A stretch of 58,144 bases of DNA from Gammaproteobacteria bacterium (lineage in GTDB: Bacteria; Pseudomonadota; Gammaproteobacteria; Nevskiales; Nevskiaceae): NCBI GenBank assembly GCA_026398815.1, contig JAPLSA010000007.1, forward strand, positions 1-58,144. Reading direction: 5' to 3'. Below are positions 51,440-58,144 of this stretch, piece by piece (the stretch's first letter is position 1; every line of letters starts with the position of its first letter). The notes beneath the pieces were generated by a model that had not been told where the DNA came from, made no database searches, and saw only the letters and a list, made by a program, of their open reading frames with translations. Both the position numbers and the translations under genes were made by a program.

Positions 51440-52405
51440 CTAGAGATCGATTTCGATCCGCTCGGAACGACCGCGCGACACGCACACCATGATCGCGCGA
51501 TTGCCGGCCTTCTCGGCTGCCGACAACACGGTATCGCGATGCTCGCAGTCACCGGCCAGCACCTCGGTCCTGCAGGTGCCACAGGTGCCTTCGCGGCAGG
51601 CATAAGGTACGCCGCAGCCGTTTTCCTCGAGCACGTCGAGCAGGCTGCGATCGGCCGGCACCTGCAGCTCGATGCCGGTGCGCGCCAGCAGCACGCGGAA
51701 AGCCTTGTCGGCGGCCGAATCGACAGCAGCCGCCGAGAACCACTCGAAGTGCAGATCGTCGGCCGCGCGGCCGCTGCGGGAGCCGGCAGCCTCAACGGCC
51801 TTCATCAGCGGCTCCGGGCCGCAGGTATAGATGCCGGCATTGGCCGGCGCCTGAGACAAGGCCGCGTCGGCATCGAACAGCCGGCCCTGCTGCTCGTCGT
51901 CGAAATGAAAGTGCACGCGTCCCGGGGCCAGCGCCTGCAGGGTTTCGTAGAACGCTGCCCGCACCCGGTTGCGCACGCAGTAATGCAGCTTCCACGGCCG
52001 GCCTTCCCGCTGGCTCTGGTGGATCATCGCCATGATCGGCGTGATGCCGATGCCGCCGGCGATGAACAGCCGCTCGCCATCTGCGGCCGACAGCGGAAAG
52101 TGGTTGCGCGGTTGGCTGACCCGAACCAGCTGGCCAACGCGGTAGCTGTCGTGTATCCGCCGGGAACCGCCACGGCTGTCTCGGGCCAGGCCGACGCCGA
52201 GGCAGTAGCGATCGCGTTCCAACGGGTCGTTGCACAGCGAATAGCTGCGACGCAGCCGAGGCTCGATTTCCAGCTCGACATGGGCGCCTGCGGTGAACGG
52301 AGGCAGCGGGTCGCCGGCGGGGTCACGCAATTCGATCAGCAGCGCGTCGCGCGCCTCGCAGCGGATCGCGTCGATGCGCAGGGTCAACAGGGTTTGTGGG
52401 TTCAT
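51440..52405 (-). CDS. Oxygenase reductase (VanB/phthalate dioxygenase reductase type)
   Basis: 321 aa from ATG 52405; an upstream GTG/ATG context is weaker. Domain order is FMN/FAD domain (RRSYSLCNDP), NAD domain (FIAGGIGITPIMAMIHQ, CGPEPLMKAV), then a C-terminal plant-type [2Fe-2S] site YACREGTCGTCRTEV. This order is class IA, as in vanillate O-demethylase and phenoxybenzoate dioxygenase reductases. It is 67 nt after the Rieske oxygenase stop and surely its redox partner. Confidence 0.94.
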   Translation of the reverse strand: MNPQTLLTLRIDAIRCEARDALLIELRDPAGDPLPPFTAGAHVELEIEPRLRRSYSLCNDPLERDRYCLGVGLARDSRGGSRRIHDSYRVGQLVRVSQPRNHFPLSAADGERLFIAGGIGITPIMAMIHQSQREGRPWKLHYCVRNRVRAAFYETLQALAPGRVHFHFDDEQQGRLFDADAALSQAPANAGIYTCGPEPLMKAVEAAGSRSGRAADDLHFEWFSAAAVDSAADKAFRVLLARTGIELQVPADRSLLDVLEENGCGVPYACREGTCGTCRTEVLAGDCEHRDTVLSAAEKAGNRAIMVCVSRGRSERIEIDL

Positions 52406-52472
52406 CGCTCGAAGGACAGTCAGCAAAAAGGCGGGACGGCGTTCGCGATGAACGCCGTCCCGCCTGCGGTCA

Positions 52473-53537
52473 TCAGGCGGATTCGACGGTCTGCCGTGAC
52501 GGGTTCTCTTCGCGGATCATCTTGTCGAGCACCCAGAGCATCTTGCCGGGGCCGGCATCGTGCGCGATGTTGACCATCTTCATGTCCGGCTTCTGCTTGC
52601 GCCGGATGTGCTGCGCCTCGAGCATGATCTTGTCTTCGGTGAAGGCCTCGTCGAGGGTGCCGCCGAGCAGGTCGCTGAGCCCCGGGAACTCGGTTTCCTT
52701 GCTTGCGCCCCAGGAGTAGTAGTAGTCGACCGAATCCTCGTCGCAGGGCGTCACTGCCTGACAGGTCCAGGTGTCGACCAGCAGCTGGCCGTTCGACTCA
52801 CCCTCGGTGTTGGTACCGGCGCTGAAGGCACGGAAGCGCATGATCCAGTTGCACGGCACGGTGTGGGTGATGTCGAAGCAGATGTCCAGCTTGGTGCCGG
52901 CCGGGAAGATGTGCCGCACGGCGCCGGTCGGGTCGACGCCACGCACCCAGAACAGCGTGTGCAGACCGCGCGGGATGATGGTGTGGACCGGCTTGATCTG
53001 GCCGTAGGCCGGATCGCCACCGACGGTCGCCTCGTGCACCCAGGTCAGATGGCTCAGATCGGCGAGATTCTCGATTTCCCAGCGGTAGTTGGTCTTCACG
53101 TGCATCTGCGAGCTGACCAGGTTCCAGTTCGGATCCTTGAGGCCGACCGAGTGGCAGATCAGGTTCGGATCGGCCTTGGCCGGATCGCCCATCCACACCC
53201 AGACCCAGCTGTCCTTCTCCACCACCGGAAAGCTGCGCACGCAGGCGCGTTCCGGAATCGTCGTCTGGCCGGGGATCTCCTCGCAGACGCCGTCACTGTT
53301 GAACTTCATGCCGTGATACATGCAGCGCAGCGAACCACCCTCCTTGCGGCCCAGCGACAGCGCCGCCTGGCGGTGGGCGCAGCGGTCTTCCAGCGCCACC
53401 ATCTTGCCGTCCGGCTTGCGGTACAGCACCACCATTTCACCCGCCATCTTGCGCGGAATGATCGCCTTGCGGCCCTGGTGGAACTCGTGCTCCCACCCGG
53501 CGCAGTACCAGGCGTTTTTCAGAAAGATTTCAGCCAT
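52473..53537 (-). CDS. Rieske non-haem iron oxygenase (VanA/PobA-type)
   Basis: 354 aa from ATG 53537, which has GAGGAG 8 nt upstream. The Rieske centre is CAH (Cys53, His55) and CMYH (Cys72, His75). The mononuclear iron site follows the Asn-x2-Asp-x2-His-x4-His pattern in ENLADLSHLTWVH (Asp160, His163, His168). The short alpha-only architecture and class IA reductase partner suggest an O-demethylase or aryl-ether/aryl-carboxylate oxygenase and not a ring-dihydroxylating toluene dioxygenase. Substrate unknown. It is first in the operon with the reductase and the AraC-type gene. Confidence 0.93.
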   Translation of the reverse strand: MAEIFLKNAWYCAGWEHEFHQGRKAIIPRKMAGEMVVLYRKPDGKMVALEDRCAHRQAALSLGRKEGGSLRCMYHGMKFNSDGVCEEIPGQTTIPERACVRSFPVVEKDSWVWVWMGDPAKADPNLICHSVGLKDPNWNLVSSQMHVKTNYRWEIENLADLSHLTWVHEATVGGDPAYGQIKPVHTIIPRGLHTLFWVRGVDPTGAVRHIFPAGTKLDICFDITHTVPCNWIMRFRAFSAGTNTEGESNGQLLVDTWTCQAVTPCDEDSVDYYYSWGASKETEFPGLSDLLGGTLDEAFTEDKIMLEAQHIRRKQKPDMKMVNIAHDAGPGKMLWVLDKMIREENPSRQTVESA

Positions 53538-53857
53538 GTCTCGCACTCCTCGCTCTGTCGTTGGTCTTGGCCGGGCGAACCGCACTACCCGATATCGGCG
53601 TTTCCCGATGTCGGCACGTTAAGGGCCTCCGTCCGCCGGCACACCCGCCGATAAGGAGGGAAACGACGAACAGACCCGATCCGGCCGGCCGCACGGGCGG
53701 CTCGGAGCACACCCACCTTTGCGGTGGGTGACAGCCGTCGCCGCGATCCTCAGTGTCTGCCGCACAAACGGAAGCGCCGGTCCCGAAGGCCGGTCGACAT
53801 CCGCGACAAGAGCGGTTGACGCGACCGCCAGGCTGCGAACACAGGAGGAAGCCACCC
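53538..53857. promoter_or_regulatory. Divergent promoter region of the Rieske oxygenase and second AraC-type regulator
   Basis: A perfect inverted repeat CACCCACC (53710-53717), TTTGC, GGTGGGTG (53723-53730) is the only strong element I see. It is a candidate operator or an RNA hairpin. No gene is supported in this 320-nt stretch. Confidence 0.6.
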
Positions 53858-54850
53858 ATGCCCGAGGCAAGCCCGGTCACTACACGCGACACCGATCGCG
53901 CGGCGATGCGACAGCCGTTGCGCGATCCATCCCCCGCCCGCCATCCGTTCCCGCTGATGGCGGGCGACACCGCCATCGCCGACGACCGCCCGCTACTCGG
54001 CCGCGAGCATCCGCTGCATCTGGTCGACCGGGTAGTCCGCGACTGCCTCGGCGAACCGGCGGCGCAGCAATTGCTGGCCGCGTTCGAACTGGCCGACGAC
54101 CGCGCGCTTGGCGCCGAGCGCCTGCTGCGCGGCCTGCTGCTGCAGCCTCTGTACGCCATCGACTGCGACCGGCGGCTGCTCGAACAGCTGCACTACGACC
54201 TGCGCTTTCGCTGGTTCACCGGCTTGTCGCTGGGTGCGCCGGTCTGGTCCAGCGCCGAACACGCGGCATTCCGCGAACGCCTGCTGGCGGCGGTCGAAGG
54301 CCGGCAGTTGCTCGACGACCTGCTGCGCAGCCTGCGGCCGATCGCCCGCACCTGGCCGGAACAGTTCCGCTTCGACGAAACCATCCGCGACCGCTGGCAG
54401 CAGCTCCGGCCGGCGCCGCGCGTCCAGGACCTGCAGACCGAACAGCGTCACCGGCAGCTGCTGCGGGCCGCCGGCGTGCCCGATGGCGATGGTCCACCCG
54501 ACGGCCGGCTGCTACGGGTGCTGGAACTGATCCTGACCCGCATCGGCGCGCCCGGCCTGAACGGCGACCGGCTGGCGACGGAGGTCGGCATGTCGCGCCG
54601 CGCGCTGTTCTACCTGTTCGACGCTCACGGGCTGACGCCGGCGGCGGTGATCCGCAACCTGCGGCTGGAGCACTGCCGGCAGCTGCTGCGCGACGCCCAC
54701 CACAGCCAGCGGAAGATCGCCACGATCGCGCTCGACTACGGCTTCGGCAATGCCAGCAGCTTCAGCCGCAGCTTCAAGCAGCGCTACGGCGTCGGCCCGC
54801 GCCAGTGCCGGACCCACGCGGCCATCGAGACCCCGGCTGCCTGGCGCTGA
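53858..54850 (+). CDS. Second AraC-type regulator with IS5-like transposase N-terminal (DUF772) domain
   Basis: 330 aa from ATG 53858 with AGGAGGAA 8 nt upstream; the frame opens at 53753 but the earlier start has no ribosome site. The C-terminal part (about 225-320) is an AraC/XylS helix-turn-helix (GDRLATEVGMSRRALFYLFDAHGLTPAAV ... IATIALDYGFGNASSFSRSFKQRYGVGP). Residues about 48-178 resemble the transposase DUF772 domain: GREHPLHLVDRVV, then LLRGLLLQPLYAID at 89-102, LLEQLHYDLRFRWFTGLSLGAPVW at 107-130, FRERLLAAVE and FRFDETI at 170-176. It is a diverged paralogue of the gene at 50356 and is divergent from the Rieske oxygenase gene. Confidence 0.87.
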   Translation: MPEASPVTTRDTDRAAMRQPLRDPSPARHPFPLMAGDTAIADDRPLLGREHPLHLVDRVVRDCLGEPAAQQLLAAFELADDRALGAERLLRGLLLQPLYAIDCDRRLLEQLHYDLRFRWFTGLSLGAPVWSSAEHAAFRERLLAAVEGRQLLDDLLRSLRPIARTWPEQFRFDETIRDRWQQLRPAPRVQDLQTEQRHRQLLRAAGVPDGDGPPDGRLLRVLELILTRIGAPGLNGDRLATEVGMSRRALFYLFDAHGLTPAAVIRNLRLEHCRQLLRDAHHSQRKIATIALDYGFGNASSFSRSFKQRYGVGPRQCRTHAAIETPAAWR

Positions 54851-54859
54851 TCGCCGCGT

Positions 54860-57595
54860 TCAGGCGATCCAGCCGTTCTGCCGGGCGCGCTTGATGGCAT
54901 CCGGCCGGCGGCGCACATCGAGCTTGTCGAAGATGCGCTGCCAGTACCACTTCACCGTGCTGTCGGCGAGGAACAGCTGTTCGGCGATGTCGTGGTTCTG
55001 GTTGCCCTGCGCTGCCAGCGCCAGGATCTGCATCTCGCGCGGGCTGAGCAGTTCGTTGCCGACCGCATCGGCTTCCCGGTCGGCCGCCGGCAGGCGCCGT
55101 TCCGACCCTTCGCCGCCGCGGACGATCGCCGCCAGATAGCCCTCGTCGATCGCCGCCGCCGGCGCGCCATCGGCCGCGCGCAGGTCAGCCAGCAGCGCCA
55201 GCAGTTCCGGCCCTTCGTCGACGAAGCTGCGGACAAATCGACCCGACTCGCCGAGCTGCAGGCATTCCAGCAGGCAGCGCTGCGCGGCTCGACGGTCGGC
55301 CGTCGCCGCCAGCGCCCGGGCCAGCAGCACGCCGGTGGCAATGGCCAGCCGGTGGCAATGCCGGCTGCGGGCGTGGGCGTACCAGGGCCGCAGCAGCAGC
55401 GCGGCGCTACGGGCATCGCCTTCGGCCAGCTGCAGGCGCGCCAGCGCCAAGATCATCAGCAGCTCGCGGGTCAGCGCGTTGTCGCCCGGCGTCACCGGCG
55501 ATGGCGGCGGCTTCATCGTGCTGCCGTTGAACAGCGCCCGCGCGCCGCGCAGGTCGCCATCGAGCAGCCGCAGGCGCAGGCGTTCGTTGAGCAGCGCGGC
55601 ATGCAGCCGCAGGAAGCCGCGCTCGGTGGCCAGCCAGTTGCCTTCCTCGAGCAGGGTATCGGCCTCGGCGCGGCGACCGCGCAGGCTCATCAGCCGGGCC
55701 GAGGTCAGGAAGCCGGCGATCAGGTTGTCGACAAAGCCCAGCTCGGAATCGACTTCGCGCTGCGCCAGCGCCTCTTCCGCCAGGTGCAGCTCGTTCCGCT
55801 CGTAATGCAGTTCGGCCAGCATCAGCGCCGGCATGTTGTAGAGCGCGGAGTGCTCGCCGTGCAGCTCCACCGCAGCCTGCAGCGCCAGTTCGTAGGCGTC
55901 CTGGGCGCGATCCAGATCGCCGCGCGCGGCGAAGGTGGTGCCGGCGATGGTCTGGTGGAAGACGACGCCATAGCGTGCGCCGCTTTCGACGAAACGGTCG
56001 TGCAGCATCCGCGCCGAAGTGGCCACGCCTTCGCAGCGAAACAGCTCGCGGTGTGCCGCCATCACCGCCGAACCGGTCGACGCGCACATGAACGGATCAC
56101 GGGTCCGGCCTTCCTGCAGCCAGCGCTGCGACAGCTTCGCCGTGACCGGCATGTCGTCCGACAGCAGCGCCAGCATCAGCTCGCGGTGGGCCAGCTTGGC
56201 TTCCAGAAACACCAGATCGGCATCGTCCGGCTGACTGGCGGCCAGACGGCGTTCCTGCAGCACCAGCCGCACGCAGTCGAGCTCGGCCTTGGCATCGTCG
56301 AAACGCCACAGCAGCACGTTCTGCCAGGCGCGCTCCAGCTGCAGGCGCGGCAGGCGATCGAGCAGCGGACGCGGCAACCGTGCCGACATCGCCATCAGCG
56401 TCATCGTCTGTCCGGCGGCGAACAGCTCGTCGCAGGCGATGTCCAGCAGGTAGCCGCTGCGCTCGATGTTGCCGGCGCTGAAGGCATGCTCGATGGCATC
56501 GGTCATGAAGTGATGCTCGGCCAGCCAGTCCGACGCCCGCTGGTGATAGCCGGCGACATCGGCCGGATGCTGGTCGTGCAGGCGCCGGCGCAGGAAATCC
56601 GAGAACAGGTGGTGGTAACGGAACCAGCGCCGCTCGGCATCCAGCGAAAACGCCAGCAGGTTGCGGCGTTCGATCTCCTCGATCATCGCCGCGCCGTCGT
56701 CGCGCCCGAGCAGCGCATTGGCCAGCGCGGCATTGAAACGGCGCAGCAGCGCGGTGGCCATCAGGAAGGCCTGCAGGTCCGGCGGCTGGCGACGGAACAC
56801 TTCTTCGCCGAGGAAGTCGCCGATGCTGCGGTGCTCGCCGGAAAACTGGTCGAGAAAACGGTCGACATTGCTGCTGCCGTGCAGCGCGATGCCGGCCATC
56901 TGCAGCGATACCGCCCAGCCTTCGGTGCCGCTGCGCAGCCGGGTGATCTGCGCCTGGCTCAGCGGCACGCCGCTGATGCGGCCGACGAACTCGCCGACCT
57001 CCCGCTCGGAAAACGCGAGATCGGCCATCTCGAACTCGTGGATCGCGCCGAGCGCCCGCAAGCGGCCGACCGGCAGTTCGTTGTGGGTGCGTGTCGAGAT
57101 CAGCAGGTGCACGCGATGCAGCGGTGACAGCAGCACGGCATTGATCAGCGCACGGATGCCGGCGTCGCTGATCAGGTGGTAGTCGTCGAGGAACAGGTAG
57201 AAATCGCGTTCCAGCGTCGACAGCTCGTTGAGCACCAGCGCGTGCAGCGTATCGGTCGGCAAGGTCGCACCGGTGCTGATCACCGCCGACAGCGTCTGGC
57301 CGAAGCGCAGGCCGGCGCGCCGCGCCGCGTCGACCCAGTAGGTGACGAAGGTGCTGAGATCCTTGTCGCCCTCGTCCAGGCTGATCCAGCCGACACTGCG
57401 GCCGGCGGCCTGGTATTGGGTCCAGGCCTGCACCAGCACGCTGGTCTTGCCGTAGCCGGCCGGCGCACAGGCCAGCACCAGCTTGTAGTCGGCCAGCTGC
57501 CCCACTCGCGACGACAGCTGCGGGCGCTCGATCAGCGCCCCTCGCTTGGCCGGTGGAATCAGCTTGGTCGCCAGCGTCGTGCCGAATGACGCCAT
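54860..57595 (-). CDS. MalT/AlkS-type LuxR-family ATP-dependent transcriptional activator
   Basis: 911 aa from ATG 57595 (AGAGGAGGAC upstream). The P-loop ATPase motif is APAGYGKTS (about 43-51) in an NB-ARC/STAND domain, with FYLFLDDYHLI as Walker B. A long alpha-helical, TPR-like sensor fills the middle, and the last 65 residues are a LuxR helix-turn-helix (LSPREMQILALAAQGNQNHDIAEQLFLADSTVKWYWQRIFDKLDV). The plan matches MalT and AlkS, large activators triggered by an inducer and ATP. It stands before the tautomerase and aldolase genes on the same strand and may regulate the aromatic or alkane pathway. It converges with the AraC-type gene, 9 nt apart. Confidence 0.92.
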   Translation of the reverse strand: MASFGTTLATKLIPPAKRGALIERPQLSSRVGQLADYKLVLACAPAGYGKTSVLVQAWTQYQAAGRSVGWISLDEGDKDLSTFVTYWVDAARRAGLRFGQTLSAVISTGATLPTDTLHALVLNELSTLERDFYLFLDDYHLISDAGIRALINAVLLSPLHRVHLLISTRTHNELPVGRLRALGAIHEFEMADLAFSEREVGEFVGRISGVPLSQAQITRLRSGTEGWAVSLQMAGIALHGSSNVDRFLDQFSGEHRSIGDFLGEEVFRRQPPDLQAFLMATALLRRFNAALANALLGRDDGAAMIEEIERRNLLAFSLDAERRWFRYHHLFSDFLRRRLHDQHPADVAGYHQRASDWLAEHHFMTDAIEHAFSAGNIERSGYLLDIACDELFAAGQTMTLMAMSARLPRPLLDRLPRLQLERAWQNVLLWRFDDAKAELDCVRLVLQERRLAASQPDDADLVFLEAKLAHRELMLALLSDDMPVTAKLSQRWLQEGRTRDPFMCASTGSAVMAAHRELFRCEGVATSARMLHDRFVESGARYGVVFHQTIAGTTFAARGDLDRAQDAYELALQAAVELHGEHSALYNMPALMLAELHYERNELHLAEEALAQREVDSELGFVDNLIAGFLTSARLMSLRGRRAEADTLLEEGNWLATERGFLRLHAALLNERLRLRLLDGDLRGARALFNGSTMKPPPSPVTPGDNALTRELLMILALARLQLAEGDARSAALLLRPWYAHARSRHCHRLAIATGVLLARALAATADRRAAQRCLLECLQLGESGRFVRSFVDEGPELLALLADLRAADGAPAAAIDEGYLAAIVRGGEGSERRLPAADREADAVGNELLSPREMQILALAAQGNQNHDIAEQLFLADSTVKWYWQRIFDKLDVRRRPDAIKRARQNGWIA

Positions 57596-57720
57596 GGTCG
57601 CGTCCTCCTCTGCCTGCGGTTCGTCAGGGGCAAGCGCCCTGCGTCCGTTCGTTTTCAGTCTGTCGCCGAACGGCGACAGTCGCGGCGCATTCTGCCGCAC
57701 GAGGCAGTGACAAGTCGCAG

Positions 57721-57755
57721 GCCGACCCGGCAGGCAAGGCCTGAGCCGGGTCGGC
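57721..57755. other. Perfect 11-bp inverted repeat upstream of the MalT-type gene
   Basis: GCCGACCCGGC (57721-57731) and GCCGGGTCGGC (57745-57755) lie 17 nt beyond the tautomerase stop on its 3' side. There is no T-run. It may end the meta-pathway transcript or be an operator for the regulator gene. Confidence 0.5.
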
Positions 57756-57771
57756 GCGACTGCTCAGCGTT

Positions 57772-57963
57772 TCAGCGACCGAGATCCTTGACGCTCTTGC
57801 CGCCAATGCCGAACTGGGTCTTCGGCATTTCGGTGATGATCACGCGCACCGCTTCACGCGGCGCGGCAACCGCTTCGCACAGCGCATTGGTCACCTTCTC
57901 GATGACCGCACGCTTCTGGTCCTCGTCACGCCCTTCGACGAGAAAGATCTGGGCAATCGGCAT
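57772..57963 (-). CDS. 4-oxalocrotonate tautomerase
   Basis: 63 aa, full family length. Pro1 after removal of Met is the catalytic base (MPIAQIFLVEG). R-rich segment REAVRVIITEMPKTQFGIGG holds the conserved second arginine and the phenyl-pocket region. It interconverts 2-hydroxymuconate and its oxo form in the meta-cleavage pathway of catechol. It lies 12 nt after the aldolase stop on the same strand, so it is probably the last gene of a meta-pathway operon that starts beyond the window. Confidence 0.93.
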   Translation of the reverse strand: MPIAQIFLVEGRDEDQKRAVIEKVTNALCEAVAAPREAVRVIITEMPKTQFGIGGKSVKDLGR

Positions 57964-57975
57964 CTGCAGTGCTCC

Positions 57976-58144
57976 TCAGGCGGCCAGCAGGCCGCGTTCG
58001 CGAGCCATGTTGATGGCGGTGTCTTCGATCATGTCTTCCTGTCCGCCGACCATCTTCTGGCGGCCCAGCTCGATCAGGATTTCCCGCGCCGGCACGCCGT
58101 ACTTCTTCTCGGCGCGGCGGGCGAACAGCAGGAAGCTCGAATAG
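57976..58144 (-). CDS. 4-hydroxy-2-oxovalerate aldolase, C-terminal part
   Basis: The minus strand reads ...[53 protein letters not shown] with a stop at 57976-57978. This is the C-terminal segment of DmpG/BphI/MhpE-type aldolases, which cleave 4-hydroxy-2-oxovalerate to pyruvate and an aldehyde. About 55 codons are visible; the rest lies beyond base 58144. With the tautomerase it shows that a meta-cleavage lower pathway continues to the right. Confidence 0.9.
   Translation of the reverse strand, partial: YSSFLLFARRAEKKYGVPAREILIELGRQKMVGGQEDMIEDTAINMARERGLLAA

Noticed and set aside
52473..53537. Assignment of the Rieske oxygenase as vanillate O-demethylase VanA
   Set aside because: The architecture fits, but no vanillate-pathway neighbours are present and substrate-specific residues cannot be judged, so no gene symbol was given.
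1..58144. CRISPR arrays
   Set aside because: No regularly spaced direct repeats of about 25-40 nt and no cas genes are visible.

Overview
The window is GC-rich, densely packed proteobacterial DNA. The order asmA-mutY-yggX-tRNA-Phe, the ergothioneine pair egtB-egtD and TesB, AcpH and RluF homologues point to a gammaproteobacterium. My best guess is a hydrocarbon-degrading Nevskiales/Solimonadaceae-like organism, but this is inferred from gene content and not from a marker gene.

Layout. 0-0.3 kb: 3' end of an IS3-type transposase and a beheaded adhesin-like gene, then a terminator. 0.6-4.4 kb: HxlR regulator diverging from a DUF1993 gene, then egtB-egtD-DUF427 (ergothioneine). 4.4-10.9 kb: a complete tripartite RND efflux system, with a TetR gene lying between two matching operators. 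11-16.6 kb: two SDR enzymes, a hotdog thioesterase, a scarred stretch of pseudogenes (kinase and Crp/Fnr fragments), a three-gene membrane/cytochrome-oxidase-III/IV-like module and a MarR regulator. 16.9-34.3 kb: mostly housekeeping (tRNA-Phe, yggX, mutY, asmA, rimO, rluF, yhiN, tesB, acpH, an acyltransferase, a GMC oxidoreductase, a lone GspE-type ATPase), plus a TIR-TM-TPR protein.

34.7-58.1 kb is a catabolic region. On the minus strand lies a DUF1302 barrel, YCF48-like, DUF1329 and MMPL/RND set, led by an unannotated 39-codon ORF coupled to the MMPL gene by TAATG. Divergent from it is a five-gene toluene-4-monooxygenase-type operon (tmoABCDE-like) ending in a strong terminator. Its expected reductase gene is inverted and convergent. 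Next come a NahR-like LysR regulator with a NahAa-like ferredoxin reductase, then a Rieske oxygenase with a reductase flanked by two AraC-type regulators, then a MalT/AlkS-type LuxR regulator, a 4-oxalocrotonate tautomerase and the end of a 4-hydroxy-2-oxovalerate aldolase gene. The picture is uptake of a hydrophobic aromatic, ring hydroxylation and a meta-cleavage lower pathway that continues beyond the right edge.

The most unusual observation is that both AraC-type regulators carry, in place of a normal AraC sensor domain, an N-terminal domain that closely resembles the DUF772 (InsH-type) N-terminal domain of IS5-superfamily transposases. They look like transposase-domain/AraC-HTH chimeras, present twice around one Rieske oxygenase operon.
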